A stretch of 35,159 bases of DNA from contig JAIETA010000210.1 of the NCBI GenBank assembly GCA_019745575.1, positions 1-35,159 on the forward strand, in the 5' to 3' direction. The DNA is from Reyranella sp. GTDB lineage: Bacteria > Pseudomonadota > Alphaproteobacteria > Reyranellales > Reyranellaceae. Shown one piece after another: positions 17,401 through 25,037 of this stretch. Under the pieces are notes generated by a model, which saw only the letters and a program-made list of their open reading frames with translations, searched no databases and was not told the origin of the DNA. The translations under genes and the position numbers were made by a program. Position 1 is the stretch's first letter. Each line of letters opens with the position of its first letter.

Positions 17401-17439
17401 AGGGCCAGAAAGCCCACAAAATCAGGCACTTGTGGCCCT
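17401..17439. repeat. stem-loop between fabG and acpP
   Basis: AGGGCCA (17401-17407) and TGGCCCT (17433-17439) are perfect 7-nt inverted repeats. An overlapping alternative pairing of CCACAA with TTGTGG lies inside. In the leftward transcript this would fold just after the fabG stop. No T-run follows, so it is not a simple intrinsic terminator; mRNA processing or attenuation upstream of acpP is possible. Confidence 0.4.
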
Positions 17440-17458
17440 TACGTCAAGGTCGCCGGCC

Positions 17459-18196
17459 TCAAATCATCGCCATGCCGCCGTTGATGTGCAGCGTCTGGCC
17501 GGTGACATAGGCCGCCTCGTCACTCGCCAGATAGACCACGCCGGCAGCGATCTCGTCGGGCGTGCCCAGCCGGTCGGCGGGCACGCGGCCGAGAATGCCC
17601 TTCTTCTGGTCGTCGGTCAGCCCATCGGTCATCGGCGTGGCGATGAATCCCGGCGCCACGCAATTGACCGTGATGCCCCGCGAGGCAAGCTCCTGCGCCA
17701 GCGACTTGGACATCCCGATCAGGCCTGCCTTGGCCGCGGCGTAGTTGGCCTGGCCCGGATTGCCGGTGACGCCCACGATCGACGTGATGTTGATGACCCG
17801 GCCGAAGCGCCGCTTCATCATGCCCCGCATCGCCGCGCGAGTCAGGCGGAATGTGCCTGTCAGGTTCACCTGCAGAACCTTGTCCCACTCCTCGTCCTTC
17901 ATGCGCATCGAGATATTGTCGCGCGTGATGCCCGCGTTGTTCACCAGGATATCGAGCTTGCCCATCGCCGCCTCGGCCTCCTTGGCCAACCGGTCAATGT
18001 CGGCGGCGTCGTCCATCCTGGCCGCTACGACATGGGTCCGCTCACCGAGCGAAGCCTTCAACTGCTCCAGAGCCTCGGCGCGTGTGCCGGACAGCGTCAC
18101 GGTGGCGCCCTGACCGTGCAGGGCGCGGGCGATTGCGCCGCCGATTCCGCCGGACGCGCCGGTGACGAGGGCTGCCTTGCCGCTCAGGTCGAACAT
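17459..18196 (-). CDS. fabG: 3-oxoacyl-ACP reductase
   Basis: The 245-aa short-chain dehydrogenase has the NADPH-binding 'LVTGASGGIGGAIARALHGQG', 'DILVNNAGITRDN', and the catalytic Ser and Tyr-x-x-x-Lys in 'NITSIVGVTGNPGQANYAAAKAG' (Tyr about 151). It ends with 'YVTGQTLHINGGMAMI', the characteristic FabG C-terminus. It reduces beta-ketoacyl-ACP in fatty-acid elongation. It starts 13 nt after the fabD stop in the fab operon, which separates it from the SDR at 32916 with no clear pathway assignment. Confidence 0.97.
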   Translation of the reverse strand: MFDLSGKAALVTGASGGIGGAIARALHGQGATVTLSGTRAEALEQLKASLGERTHVVAARMDDAADIDRLAKEAEAAMGKLDILVNNAGITRDNISMRMKDEEWDKVLQVNLTGTFRLTRAAMRGMMKRRFGRVINITSIVGVTGNPGQANYAAAKAGLIGMSKSLAQELASRGITVNCVAPGFIATPMTDGLTDDQKKGILGRVPADRLGTPDEIAAGVVYLASDEAAYVTGQTLHINGGMAMI

Positions 18197-18209
18197 GGCC
18201 AGGTCCTCT

Positions 18210-19151
18210 TCAAACGGTCTTGAGAAAAACTTCGATGTCGCCGGGCGCGTTCAGGGCCAGTCCCGCCATGTCCTTGTCGATCCGCTTGACCAGGCCGGAT
18301 AGCACTTTGCCCGTACCACACTCGACCAGCGTGTCGACGCCTTTCGTCTTCATGTATTGCACGCTCTCCCGCCAGCGAACGAGGCCGGTCACCTGCTCGA
18401 CCAGCCGTTGCCTGATGGTCGCCGGATCGCTGATTTCGGAAGCGATCACGTTGGCGACCAGCGGCACCCGCGGCGGCATCAGCTCGACCTCCGCGAGGGC
18501 CGCCTTCATCGCATCGGCGGCGGGTTGCATGAGCGGACAATGGAAGGGCGCGCTGACAGGCAGCAGCATGCCACGCTTGGCGCCGCGCGCCTTGGCCGCC
18601 TCGATTGCGCGTTCGACGGCATCCTTGTGGCCACTCACCACGACCTGGCCGCCGCCATTGTCGTTGGCGGCGGCGACCACTTCACCCTGCGCCGCCTCCT
18701 TGCAGGCTTCGAGCGCCGGTCCGAGCTCGATGCCAAGCAGCGCCGCCATGGCGCCAACGCCGACCGGTACCGCCTTTTGCATCGACTGGCCGCGCAGCTT
18801 CAGAAGACGCGCGGCATCCGCGACTTTCAGCGAGCCGGCCGCGGCCAGGGCCGAGTACTCGCCCAGCGAGTGCCCGGCCACATGGGAGGCCATCGCCGAC
18901 AGCGCCTTGCCACCGTCCTTTTCCAGAATGCGCACCACGGCCAGGCTGACGGCCATCAGGGCCGGCTGGGCGTTCTCGGTCAGGATCAGGTCGCTTTCGG
19001 GCCCCTCACGCATCAACTTGGAAAGATTCTGCTTCAGCGCCTCGTCGACTTCGCCGAAGACGTCCCGGGCGGTGGCGAAGGCGGCGGCCAGATCGACCCC
19101 CATGCCGACGGCCTGCGATCCCTGGCCCGGAAAGACGAAAGCCCGACTCAT
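18210..19151 (-). CDS. fabD: malonyl CoA-acyl carrier protein transacylase
   Basis: The 313-aa protein opens with 'MSRAFVFPGQGSQAVGMG', has the nucleophile elbow 'VAGHSLGEYSALAAAG' with Ser95, and the catalytic His in 'PVSAPFHCPLMQPA' near residue 204. It loads malonyl groups onto AcpP. A GGGGAAA site precedes the ATG. It is the first gene of the fabD-fabG-acpP-fabF-mltG-J-protein group and has its own recognisable promoter in the divergent region shared with rpsF. Confidence 0.97.
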   Translation of the reverse strand: MSRAFVFPGQGSQAVGMGVDLAAAFATARDVFGEVDEALKQNLSKLMREGPESDLILTENAQPALMAVSLAVVRILEKDGGKALSAMASHVAGHSLGEYSALAAAGSLKVADAARLLKLRGQSMQKAVPVGVGAMAALLGIELGPALEACKEAAQGEVVAAANDNGGGQVVVSGHKDAVERAIEAAKARGAKRGMLLPVSAPFHCPLMQPAADAMKAALAEVELMPPRVPLVANVIASEISDPATIRQRLVEQVTGLVRWRESVQYMKTKGVDTLVECGTGKVLSGLVKRIDKDMAGLALNAPGDIEVFLKTV

Positions 19152-19186
19152 GCGCGTTTCCCCTCGATTTTGACGCTAATTGGGCA

Positions 19187-19214
19187 GTCATACCGGGGCG
19201 TCGGGCCCAGTCAA
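19187..19214 (-). promoter_or_regulatory. putative promoter of the fab operon
   Basis: The leftward strand has TTGACT (19214-19209) and TATGAC (19192-19187) separated by 16 nt. These are five and four matches to the -35 and -10 consensus. Transcription would begin near 19180 and give a leader of about 29 nt for fabD. The element is back-to-back with the rpsF promoter. Confidence 0.6.
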
Positions 19215-19231
19215 GCCGCGCCGGGATTGCC

Positions 19232-19259
19232 TTGATTTCGGGCGGCAGGCCTGTATAAC
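19232..19259 (+). promoter_or_regulatory. putative promoter of the rpsF-rpsR-rplI operon
   Basis: TTGATT (19232-19237) and TATAAC (19254-19259) are separated by 16 nt on the + strand. Transcription would begin around 19266. The resulting leader of about 155 nt before rpsF is unusually long in this compact window. Confidence 0.6.
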
Positions 19260-19265
19260 CCCCGC

Positions 19266-19420
19266 TCTTCGGGACCCAAATCGGTCCCGATCTCCTTGCC
19301 GGTCCAAGCCTTCCGCGAAGGGCCGGCTAGATCCGGGCGGTTGCCGGTCGATCCTTTCCCGCAAGGGTGGCGGACGCGACGAACTCCGGGTCACCAACAG
19401 CCATAAGGAGCCGAATCTAC
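19266..19420 (+). promoter_or_regulatory. structured 5' leader of rpsF, candidate S6:S18 autoregulatory RNA
   Basis: The predicted leader starts with a perfect 8-bp stem, TCGGGACC-caaatc-GGTCCCGA (19269-19290). A shorter hairpin CCTTC-cgc-GAAGG follows, then GC-rich pairing potential and a strong AAGGAG site 10 nt before the rpsF ATG. Leaders of rpsF operons in many bacteria bind the S6:S18 complex and repress translation. Position and length fit that idea. I cannot confirm the conserved CCG-bulge core by eye, so the assignment is inference. Confidence 0.4.
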
Positions 19421-19870
19421 ATGGCACTCTACGAGAACGTCTTCATTGCGCGTCAGGACGTCCCGGCGACGCAGGTGGAGGCACTGACCAGCCAGTTCGC
19501 CGACATCGTCACCGGCCTGGGCGGCACCGTCTCCAAGAAGGAGTACTGGGGCCTGCGCTCGCTGACCTACCGCATCAAGAAGAACCGCAAGGGTCACTAC
19601 ACCCTGCTCAACATCGACGCCCCCTCCGCCGCGGTGAAGGAAATGGAGCGGACGATGTCGATCAACGAAGACATCATCCGCTTCCTGACCGTGCGCGTCG
19701 ACGCGCTCGAGGAAGGTCCGTCCGCCATCATGGTGCGCAGCGCCGAGAAGTCCGATCGTCCGGGTGGCGATCGCGGCGACCGCTGGGGCGATCGCCCGGC
19801 GCGACGCGAGCGTCCGCGCTTCGGCGACGAAGCCGCTCCGGCAGCCGCCATCACGGGAGATGAAGAATGA
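19421..19870 (+). CDS. rpsF: 30S ribosomal protein bS6
   Basis: The tracked ORF begins at 19367, but the family start is the ATG at 19421 ([20 protein letters not shown]), 10 nt after AAGGAG; the product is 149 aa. The S6 core runs to about residue 105 and includes '[20 protein letters not shown]'. It is followed by a charged Arg/Asp/Gly-rich tail ([18 protein letters not shown]), as in other alphaproteobacterial S6 proteins. S6 binds 16S rRNA with S18 in the platform of the small subunit. Its stop overlaps the rpsR start by 4 nt (ATGA). Confidence 0.97.
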   Translation: MALYENVFIARQDVPATQVEALTSQFADIVTGLGGTVSKKEYWGLRSLTYRIKKNRKGHYTLLNIDAPSAAVKEMERTMSINEDIIRFLTVRVDALEEGPSAIMVRSAEKSDRPGGDRGDRWGDRPARRERPRFGDEAAPAAAITGDEE

Positions 19871-20100
19871 GCGCCCAACGCCGCCCCTTCACGCGCCGCC
19901 GCAAGAGCTGCCCGTTCTCCGGCGCCAACGCGCCGGTGATCGACTACAAGGACGTGCGTCTGCTGCAGCGCTTCGTCTCCGAGCGCGGCAAGATCGTGCC
20001 CAGCCGCATCTCGGCGGTATCGTCGAAGAAGCAGCGCGAACTCGCCCAGGCGATCAAGCGCGCCCGTTTCCTGGCGCTCCTGCCCTATCTCATCGCCTAG
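19867..20100 (+). CDS. rpsR: 30S ribosomal protein bS18
   Basis: The 77-aa basic protein contains '[20 protein letters not shown]' followed by '[34 protein letters not shown]', the typical S18 signature. It forms a heterodimer with S6 on 16S rRNA. Translation is coupled to rpsF through an ATGA overlap at 19867-19870, which helps keep the two partners equimolar. Confidence 0.98.
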   Translation: MSAQRRPFTRRRKSCPFSGANAPVIDYKDVRLLQRFVSERGKIVPSRISAVSSKKQRELAQAIKRARFLALLPYLIA

Positions 20101-20115
20101 CCGGGGGACCGAATC

Positions 20116-20754
20116 ATGCCGATGAACGTCATCCTGCTGGAGCGTGTGCCGAAACTCGGGCAGATGGGCGATGTTGTGAAGGTGAAGCCCGGCTTCGCCC
20201 GCAACTACCTGCTGCCGCAGAAGAAGGCGCTGCGCGCTACCAAGGACAACATCACCTACTTCGAATCGCAGCGTAAGACTCTCGAGGCCCAGAACCTCGA
20301 GCGCCGCACCGAGGCCGAAGCCGTCGGCGCCAAGATGAGCGACCTCAAGGTCATCCTCATCCGGCAGGCGTCCGAGGCCTTGCAGCTCTACGGTTCGGTG
20401 ACCTCGCGCGATATCGCCGATGGCGCCGTCGCCGCTGGCGTGAAGATCGAGCGCGGCCAGGTCGAACTCGACAAGCCGATCAAGGCGCTGGGCGCCCACA
20501 AGATCAAGATCCACCTCCACCCCGAGGTCATGGTCGAGATCACCGTCGTGGTCGCGCGCTCGCCCGACGAAGCCGAGTTCCTGGTCAAGGGCGGCACGCT
20601 GGTCGCCGAGAACGAGCGCGCCGCCCACGAGGCAGCGGAAGCCGCCCGGCGCGCCGCCGAGCAGGCCGCGGCGCTGTTCGAGGCCAAGGCCACCGAGGGC
20701 GAGGCGGCCGAAGCGCCGGCCGCCAGCGAGGAAGCGCCGGCCGAAAAGAAGTAG
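20116..20754 (+). CDS. rplI: 50S ribosomal protein bL9
   Basis: The 212-aa protein has the L9 N-domain 'NVILLERVPKLGQMGDVVKVKPGFARNYLLPQKKA', the long connecting helix, and the C-domain through 'HPEVMVEITVVVARS'. It then carries an extension of about 50 residues rich in Ala and Glu (AAEAARRAAEQAAALFEAK and beyond) that is absent from short L9 proteins and is probably a helical or disordered tail. L9 binds 23S rRNA near the L1 stalk. GGGGGA lies 9 nt before the first ATG; a second ATG follows two codons later. It is the last gene before a strong terminator. Confidence 0.97.
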   Translation: MPMNVILLERVPKLGQMGDVVKVKPGFARNYLLPQKKALRATKDNITYFESQRKTLEAQNLERRTEAEAVGAKMSDLKVILIRQASEALQLYGSVTSRDIADGAVAAGVKIERGQVELDKPIKALGAHKIKIHLHPEVMVEITVVVARSPDEAEFLVKGGTLVAENERAAHEAAEAARRAAEQAAALFEAKATEGEAAEAPAASEEAPAEKK

Positions 20755-20788
20755 CCCGCGTGCCGCCGGGCACCGTATCGAATATCCG

Positions 20789-20827
20789 ACGCATGCCATC
20801 GCACCACGATGGCATGCGTTTTCTTTT
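20789..20827 (+). terminator. intrinsic terminator after rplI
   Basis: A perfect 13-bp stem, ACGCATGCCATCG (20789-20801) with CGATGGCATGCGT (20807-20819), has a 5-nt CACCA loop and is followed by TTTCTTTT. This is a textbook Rho-independent terminator for the rpsF-rpsR-rplI transcript. It ends only 9 nt before the predicted start of the ABC permease gene. Confidence 0.93.
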
Positions 20828-20836
20828 GGTCGGGCC

Positions 20837-22471
20837 GTGATCTGGCGCCTGGGCGCGCTGGCTGTCGCCGCGCTGGTCGCCCTGCCGCTGCTCGGCGTGG
20901 CCTCGAGCCTGTTGTCATGGCAGGGCGAGTTGTGGCGGCACCTGGCCCAAACGCAGCTTGCCGACATCGCCGGCAATACCGTCGTTCTGCTGCTGGGCGT
21001 CGGCCTTGGCACCACCGTCATCGGCACCGGCACCGCCTGGCTGGTCACGATGTGCCGGTTCCCGGGGAGCCGGGCGATGCAGTGGGCGCTGCTGCTGCCG
21101 CTGGTCCTTCCGACCTACATCATCGGCTATGCCTATGCCGACCTGCTGGCCTTCGCCGGACCGTTGCAGGCGACGCTGCGCGGAGCCACCGGCTGGGTGC
21201 GCGGTGACTACTGGTTTCCCGACCTGGGATCGGCGGCCGGCATTGCCCTCCTGTTCACGCTCGTTCTCTATCCCTACGTCTACCTGGCGGCGCGCGCGGC
21301 GTTCCTGGCGCAGTCGCAGCCGCTGCTCGAAGCCAGCCGCATCCTGGGTCACGGGCCCTGGCAGACCTTCTGCCGCGTCGGACTGCCGCTCGCGCGGCCG
21401 GCGATCGCTGCCGGCGCGGCACTGGCGCTGCTGGAGGCGTTGGCCGACTTCGGCACCGTCCAGTACTACGGCGTCCATACCTTCACGACAGCGATCTACC
21501 GGACCTGGTACGGGCTGGGCAACCGCGAGGGTGCCGCCCAGATCTCGCTGATCCTGATCGTCATTGCTGCACTTCTGATCCTCGTCGAGCGCCGTTCGCG
21601 CGGCCGCGCCCGCTTTCACATCACATCCAATCTCCACGATCAGGCCGAGCCGGTCCTTCTTGCCGGTTGGCGGGCGGCCGCGGCCATGCTCGTCTGTGCG
21701 CTGCCCGTACTGCTGGGGTTTGCCCTGCCGACGCTTCATCTGGCGCAGCTTGCCCTCAGTTCCGGCTCGACGCTGGGCGACCCGCGCTTCCTGAGCGAGG
21801 CAACCAACAGCTTGGTGCTCGCTGCTCTCGCAGCGCTCTGCATCGTCGGGTTGGCCCTTTTCCTGAGTTATGCCGGGCGGCTGGTTCGCCAGCGCGCCCT
21901 CAACCGCACGATCGAATTCGCCTCGCTCGGCTACGCCATTCCCGGCGCGGTCATCGCCGTCGGCATCATGTTGCCTCTGGCCTGGACCGATCGCCTGATC
22001 GGCCAGATCTCGAGCGGTCTGTTCGGCCTGTCGGTCGGACTGCTGTTGAGCGGGACCGCGTTCGCCCTGGTGCTGGCCTACACGGTGCGCTTCCTGGCCG
22101 TCGGACTGGCCAATGTCTTGCCGGGGTTGAGCTCGATCGATCCGGCCATGGACGCCAGCGCGCGCGTGCTGGGCGCGCGGCCGCACCAGGTCCTGCGCTA
22201 CATCCATCTACCGATGCTGCGCGGCCCCGCGCTGACGGCGGGCTTGATCGCTTTCGTCGAGGTCTTGAAGGAACTGCCGGCTACGCTGCTGATCCGGCCT
22301 TTCAACTTCGACACGCTGGCCGTCGGCGTCTACCGCTTCGCCTCGGATGAACGCCTTGCTCAGGCCGCGGTTGGCGCAATCCTGATCGTCGCAGTCTCGC
22401 TGGCGCCGGTGATCCTGCTCAGCCGGGCGATTGCCACTCCGATGCCTACTTCCAGCCCGCCCGATCCATGA
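20837..22471 (+). CDS. ABC transporter permease, ferric iron (FbpB/AfuB) type, two fused permease domains
   Basis: The 544-aa membrane protein has about 12 hydrophobic segments and two binding-protein-dependent permease domains. Each domain shows an EAA-type coupling loop: 'EASRILGHGPWQTFCRVGLPLARPAI' near residue 170 and 'DASARVLGARPHQVLRYIHLPMLRGPA' near 440. The fused layout, and the segment 'LEALADFGTVQYYGVHTFTTAIY', are typical of the FbpB ferric-iron group. It would import iron released by a periplasmic binding protein. The likely binding-protein gene is convergent and overlaps by 26 nt; no ATPase gene is present here. The GTG start at 20837 lacks a visible ribosome site and lies just after the rplI terminator. 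The next in-frame GTG, at 20897, would remove the first membrane helix. Confidence 0.9.
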   Translation: MIWRLGALAVAALVALPLLGVASSLLSWQGELWRHLAQTQLADIAGNTVVLLLGVGLGTTVIGTGTAWLVTMCRFPGSRAMQWALLLPLVLPTYIIGYAYADLLAFAGPLQATLRGATGWVRGDYWFPDLGSAAGIALLFTLVLYPYVYLAARAAFLAQSQPLLEASRILGHGPWQTFCRVGLPLARPAIAAGAALALLEALADFGTVQYYGVHTFTTAIYRTWYGLGNREGAAQISLILIVIAALLILVERRSRGRARFHITSNLHDQAEPVLLAGWRAAAAMLVCALPVLLGFALPTLHLAQLALSSGSTLGDPRFLSEATNSLVLAALAALCIVGLALFLSYAGRLVRQRALNRTIEFASLGYAIPGAVIAVGIMLPLAWTDRLIGQISSGLFGLSVGLLLSGTAFALVLAYTVRFLAVGLANVLPGLSSIDPAMDASARVLGARPHQVLRYIHLPMLRGPALTAGLIAFVEVLKELPATLLIRPFNFDTLAVGVYRFASDERLAQAAVGAILIVAVSLAPVILLSRAIATPMPTSSPPDP

Positions 22472-23474
22472 TCTTCAGCGCCTCGACATTGTTCTGTGCG
22501 TAGACGCGCGCATTGAGTTCATCTTCCTTGAACGAGCCCAGCGCCTTGAGTTCACCCGCCGGCTCGACGCCGGCCACCACCGGGTACTCAGAGTTGCCGT
22601 CGGCGAAATAACGCTGGGCCTGCACCGAAACCAGGTACTCCAAAAACTTCACCGCGGCGTCGCGGTTGGGCGCGTGACGCGCCACGGCGCCGCCGCTGAT
22701 GTTCATATGCGTGCCGCGGTCGGCCTGGTTGGGGAATATCACGCCAACCTTGGCGGCGATCTCGCGGTCCTCCGGCTTCTTCGATTTCATGAGGCCGATC
22801 AGATAGTAGGTGTTGGCAAGGCAGAGATCGGCCTCGCCCGCCGCCACGCCCATGATCTGGTCGCGGTCGCCGCCACGGGGCGGACGCGCGAGGTTGGCCG
22901 CGATGCCCCTCGCCCAGGCCTCCGCCTTCTCGGGTCCAAGAGCTGCGAGGATCGAGCCGGTCAGGGATTGGCTGTAGATGTTGCCCGACGAGCGCGTCAG
23001 CAGCCGGCCCCTCCACTTCGGGTCGGCCAGGCTCTCGTAGGTTGGCGCTTCGGCCGGCTTCACCTTGTCCTTGTTGTACATGATCACACGCGCGCGCTTG
23101 GAGAAGCCGAACCACATGCCGTCGGGGTCGCGCAGATAGGCCGGAACGGCCTTGGTCAGGACAGCCGAGGACACGCTTTGCAGCAGCCCCATCTGGCGGG
23201 CCCGCTCGATGCGCCCGGCATCGACGGTGAGGAAGACGTCGCACGGGCTCTTGTCGCCCTCGGCCTTCAGGCGCTCCAGCAGCGGATCGGGCTCGGCATC
23301 GATGCGGTTGATCTTGATGCCGCTCGCGTCGGCGAAATTGCCGTACAGCGCCTCGTCGGTGTTGTAGTGCCGGGCCGAATAAAGATTGAGCGTCGCCGCC
23401 GCCTCGGGCCGCCGCGCGATGAAAGCCCCAACGCCGACAGCAAGGCCGGCGGCCAAGAGCACACGTCGTTTCAC
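22446..23474 (-). CDS. extracellular iron(III)-type substrate-binding protein (FbpA/FutA-like)
   Basis: The tracked ORF starts at 23540, but a GTG at 23474 preceded by GGAGG (5-nt spacing) gives the better N-terminus, MKRRVLLAAGLAVGVGAFIA, an export signal with a twin-arginine-like KRR. The 342-aa product has 'LNLYSARHYNTDEALYGNF' at the start of the mature domain, 'DVFLTVDAGRIERA', 'YESLADPKWRGRLLTR', and the paired tyrosines in 'LANTYYLIGLM' (about 220-221) that coordinate Fe3+ in FbpA-type proteins. It would capture iron in the periplasm for the neighbouring permease. The gene is transcribed towards that permease and the 3' ends overlap by 26 nt. A dyad resembling a Fur/Mur box overlies its likely promoter. 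Confidence 0.92.
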   Translation of the reverse strand: MKRRVLLAAGLAVGVGAFIARRPEAAATLNLYSARHYNTDEALYGNFADASGIKINRIDAEPDPLLERLKAEGDKSPCDVFLTVDAGRIERARQMGLLQSVSSAVLTKAVPAYLRDPDGMWFGFSKRARVIMYNKDKVKPAEAPTYESLADPKWRGRLLTRSSGNIYSQSLTGSILAALGPEKAEAWARGIAANLARPPRGGDRDQIMGVAAGEADLCLANTYYLIGLMKSKKPEDREIAAKVGVIFPNQADRGTHMNISGGAVARHAPNRDAAVKFLEYLVSVQAQRYFADGNSEYPVVAGVEPAGELKALGSFKEDELNARVYAQNNVEALKIMDRAGWK

Positions 23475-23511
23475 GGCATCCTCCAATTGCGAGTGAGTGT
23501 CAGTCACATGA

Positions 23512-23550
23512 TTGATAGCATTTGCATGTCGAGACTGCAAATCGTTCGCA
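23512..23550 (-). promoter_or_regulatory. putative iron-responsive operator over the binding-protein promoter
   Basis: A leftward promoter candidate TTGCAG (23540-23535), 17 nt, TATCAA (23517-23512) is interlaced with a dyad, ATTTGCA-t-GTC-ga-GAC-TGCAAAT (23520-23542). The + strand 15-mer TGCAAATCGTTCGCA (23536-23550) matches the alphaproteobacterial Fur/Mur-type pattern TGCAAATnATTTGCA at 12 of 14 fixed positions. A repressor bound here would block the promoter. The link to iron is inferred from the downstream ferric-binding protein. Confidence 0.5.
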
Positions 23551-23651
23551 TCATAAATTACACTTCCAATGCGGTCTTTTCCGGCGGGCGACCCTTTGCC
23601 TTGAATTCGCCATTGGGCTTAACATTTCCCCGTAAGGGTCTGCTTGGAACA

Positions 23652-23676
23652 GCGGGAGGCGTTTTCCTCCTCCCGC
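23652..23676 (+). repeat. stem-loop in the cfa 5' region
   Basis: GCGGGAGG (23652-23659) and CCTCCCGC (23669-23676) form a perfect 8-bp stem around a pyrimidine-rich 9-nt loop, 26 nt before the cfa ATG. No T-run follows, and no upstream gene on this strand needs termination. It is probably part of the cfa mRNA leader; any control role is untested. Confidence 0.45.
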
Positions 23677-23702
23677 GAGATCGTTGCCCCGGGGGAACGA
23701 CC

Positions 23703-24941
23703 ATGTTGCTAGCCAACGTCCTCGCCCGCGTCCTGGGCGAAGGACAACTGACGATCATCGATGCCGCCGGCCGGTCGCATCGCATCGAGGGCATCCAACC
23801 GGGCCCCGCCGTTACCATTCGCATCCACACATGGTGGACAGGCATGCGCTTGGCGCTCCGCCCGCGGCTGGCGTTCGGCGAAGCCTACATGGACGGCAAG
23901 CTCACGGTCGAACAGGGCACCATCTACGATCTGCTCGATCTTCTGGGGCGCAACATCGCCGGCATCGACGCCACACCGCTGGTCCGCGGCTCCTTCGCCC
24001 TGCAGCGCGCCCTGCGCTTCCTCGAACAGTACAACCCGATCAGCAGGGCCCAACGCAACGTGGCCCATCACTATGACCTCAAGGATCAACTCTACGATTT
24101 CTTCCTCGACCGCGACCGCCAGTACTCGTGCGCCTACTTCACCACGCCGGGCGAAACGCTTGAGCAAGCCCAGTTCGACAAGAAGCGCCACATCGCCGCC
24201 AAGCTGCTGCTGAAACCCGGCCAGCGCGTGCTCGACATCGGATCGGGATGGGGCGGCATGGGCCTGTTCCTCGCCGGGCAGTACGGCGTCGACGTGACCG
24301 GCGTCACGCTGTCCCGCGAGCAGCACACCGTTTCGAGTCGCCGCGCGCTCGAAGGCGGCGTCGCGGACAAAGTCCGCTTCAAGCTCCTCGACTACCGCGA
24401 GGAGCCCGGCCGATACGACCGGATCGTTTCGGTCGGCATGTTCGAACATGTCGGCGTCAGCCACTATGTCGAATACTTCACCAAGGTGAAGGAGCTGCTG
24501 GCCGACGATGGCGTGATGCTGCTGCATTCGATCGGTCGCATGGAACCGCCGGGCGGCACCAACACCTGGCTGCGCAAGTACATCTTCCCCGGCGGTTATA
24601 CGCCGGCCATGTCCGAGGTACTCGCAGCGATCGAGAAAGTCGGCCTGTGGGTCACTGACGTCGAGGTGCTTCGCCTGCACTACGCCGAAACCCTGCGCCA
24701 CTGGCGCCAACGGTTCCAGGCCAATCGGGAACGGGTCAAGCAGACCGCCGGCTACGACGAACGATTCTGCCGCATGTGGGAGTTCTACCTGGCCGGCTGC
24801 GAGGTCTCTTTTCGCTACATGAATCAGATGGTGTTCCAGATCCAGCTCACGAAGCGCCAGGACGCCGTGCCACTGACCCGCGACTACATGGTGGACGCCG
24901 AACGTGGCGCCAGTGCGGCACCGTCGATGGCGGCGGAGTGA
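23703..24941 (+). CDS. cfa: cyclopropane-fatty-acyl-phospholipid synthase family protein
   Basis: The tracked ORF of 836 aa is a read-back over the antisense of the binding-protein gene. The real start is the ATG at 23703 after GGGGGAAC, giving 412 aa. The N-terminal lipid-binding domain is followed by 'NVAHHYDLKDQLYDFFLD', 'QYSCAYFTTPGETLEQAQ', the SAM-binding glycine loop 'VLDIGSGWGGMGLFLA' (about 176) and 'SVGMFEHVGVSHYVEYF'. The C-terminal 'RMWEFYLAGCEVSFRYMNQMVFQIQL' is characteristic. The enzyme methylenates unsaturated acyl chains in membrane phospholipids using S-adenosylmethionine. It stands alone between the iron genes and dnaB. Confidence 0.93.
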   Translation: MLLANVLARVLGEGQLTIIDAAGRSHRIEGIQPGPAVTIRIHTWWTGMRLALRPRLAFGEAYMDGKLTVEQGTIYDLLDLLGRNIAGIDATPLVRGSFALQRALRFLEQYNPISRAQRNVAHHYDLKDQLYDFFLDRDRQYSCAYFTTPGETLEQAQFDKKRHIAAKLLLKPGQRVLDIGSGWGGMGLFLAGQYGVDVTGVTLSREQHTVSSRRALEGGVADKVRFKLLDYREEPGRYDRIVSVGMFEHVGVSHYVEYFTKVKELLADDGVMLLHSIGRMEPPGGTNTWLRKYIFPGGYTPAMSEVLAAIEKVGLWVTDVEVLRLHYAETLRHWRQRFQANRERVKQTAGYDERFCRMWEFYLAGCEVSFRYMNQMVFQIQLTKRQDAVPLTRDYMVDAERGASAAPSMAAE

Positions 24942-25037
24942 CAAAGACTCGGTTGTCCCCATGTTTCAGGCTATTCTGAGCGGGCTGCCGTATTTGCGGT
25001 GGTGAACGACCCCTCTCGTCCCTAACAAAGGCTCTAC

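Noticed and set aside
20960-22207. Leftward ORF opposite the ferric permease gene (20915..22207)
   Set aside because: Antisense shadow rich in Gln, Arg and Asp; the + strand frame has membrane helices and EAA loops.
22431-23702. Upstream part of the 836-aa + strand ORF ending in cfa
   Set aside because: This part is antisense to the FbpA-like gene and lacks family features. The cyclopropane synthase starts at 23703 with a good ribosome site.
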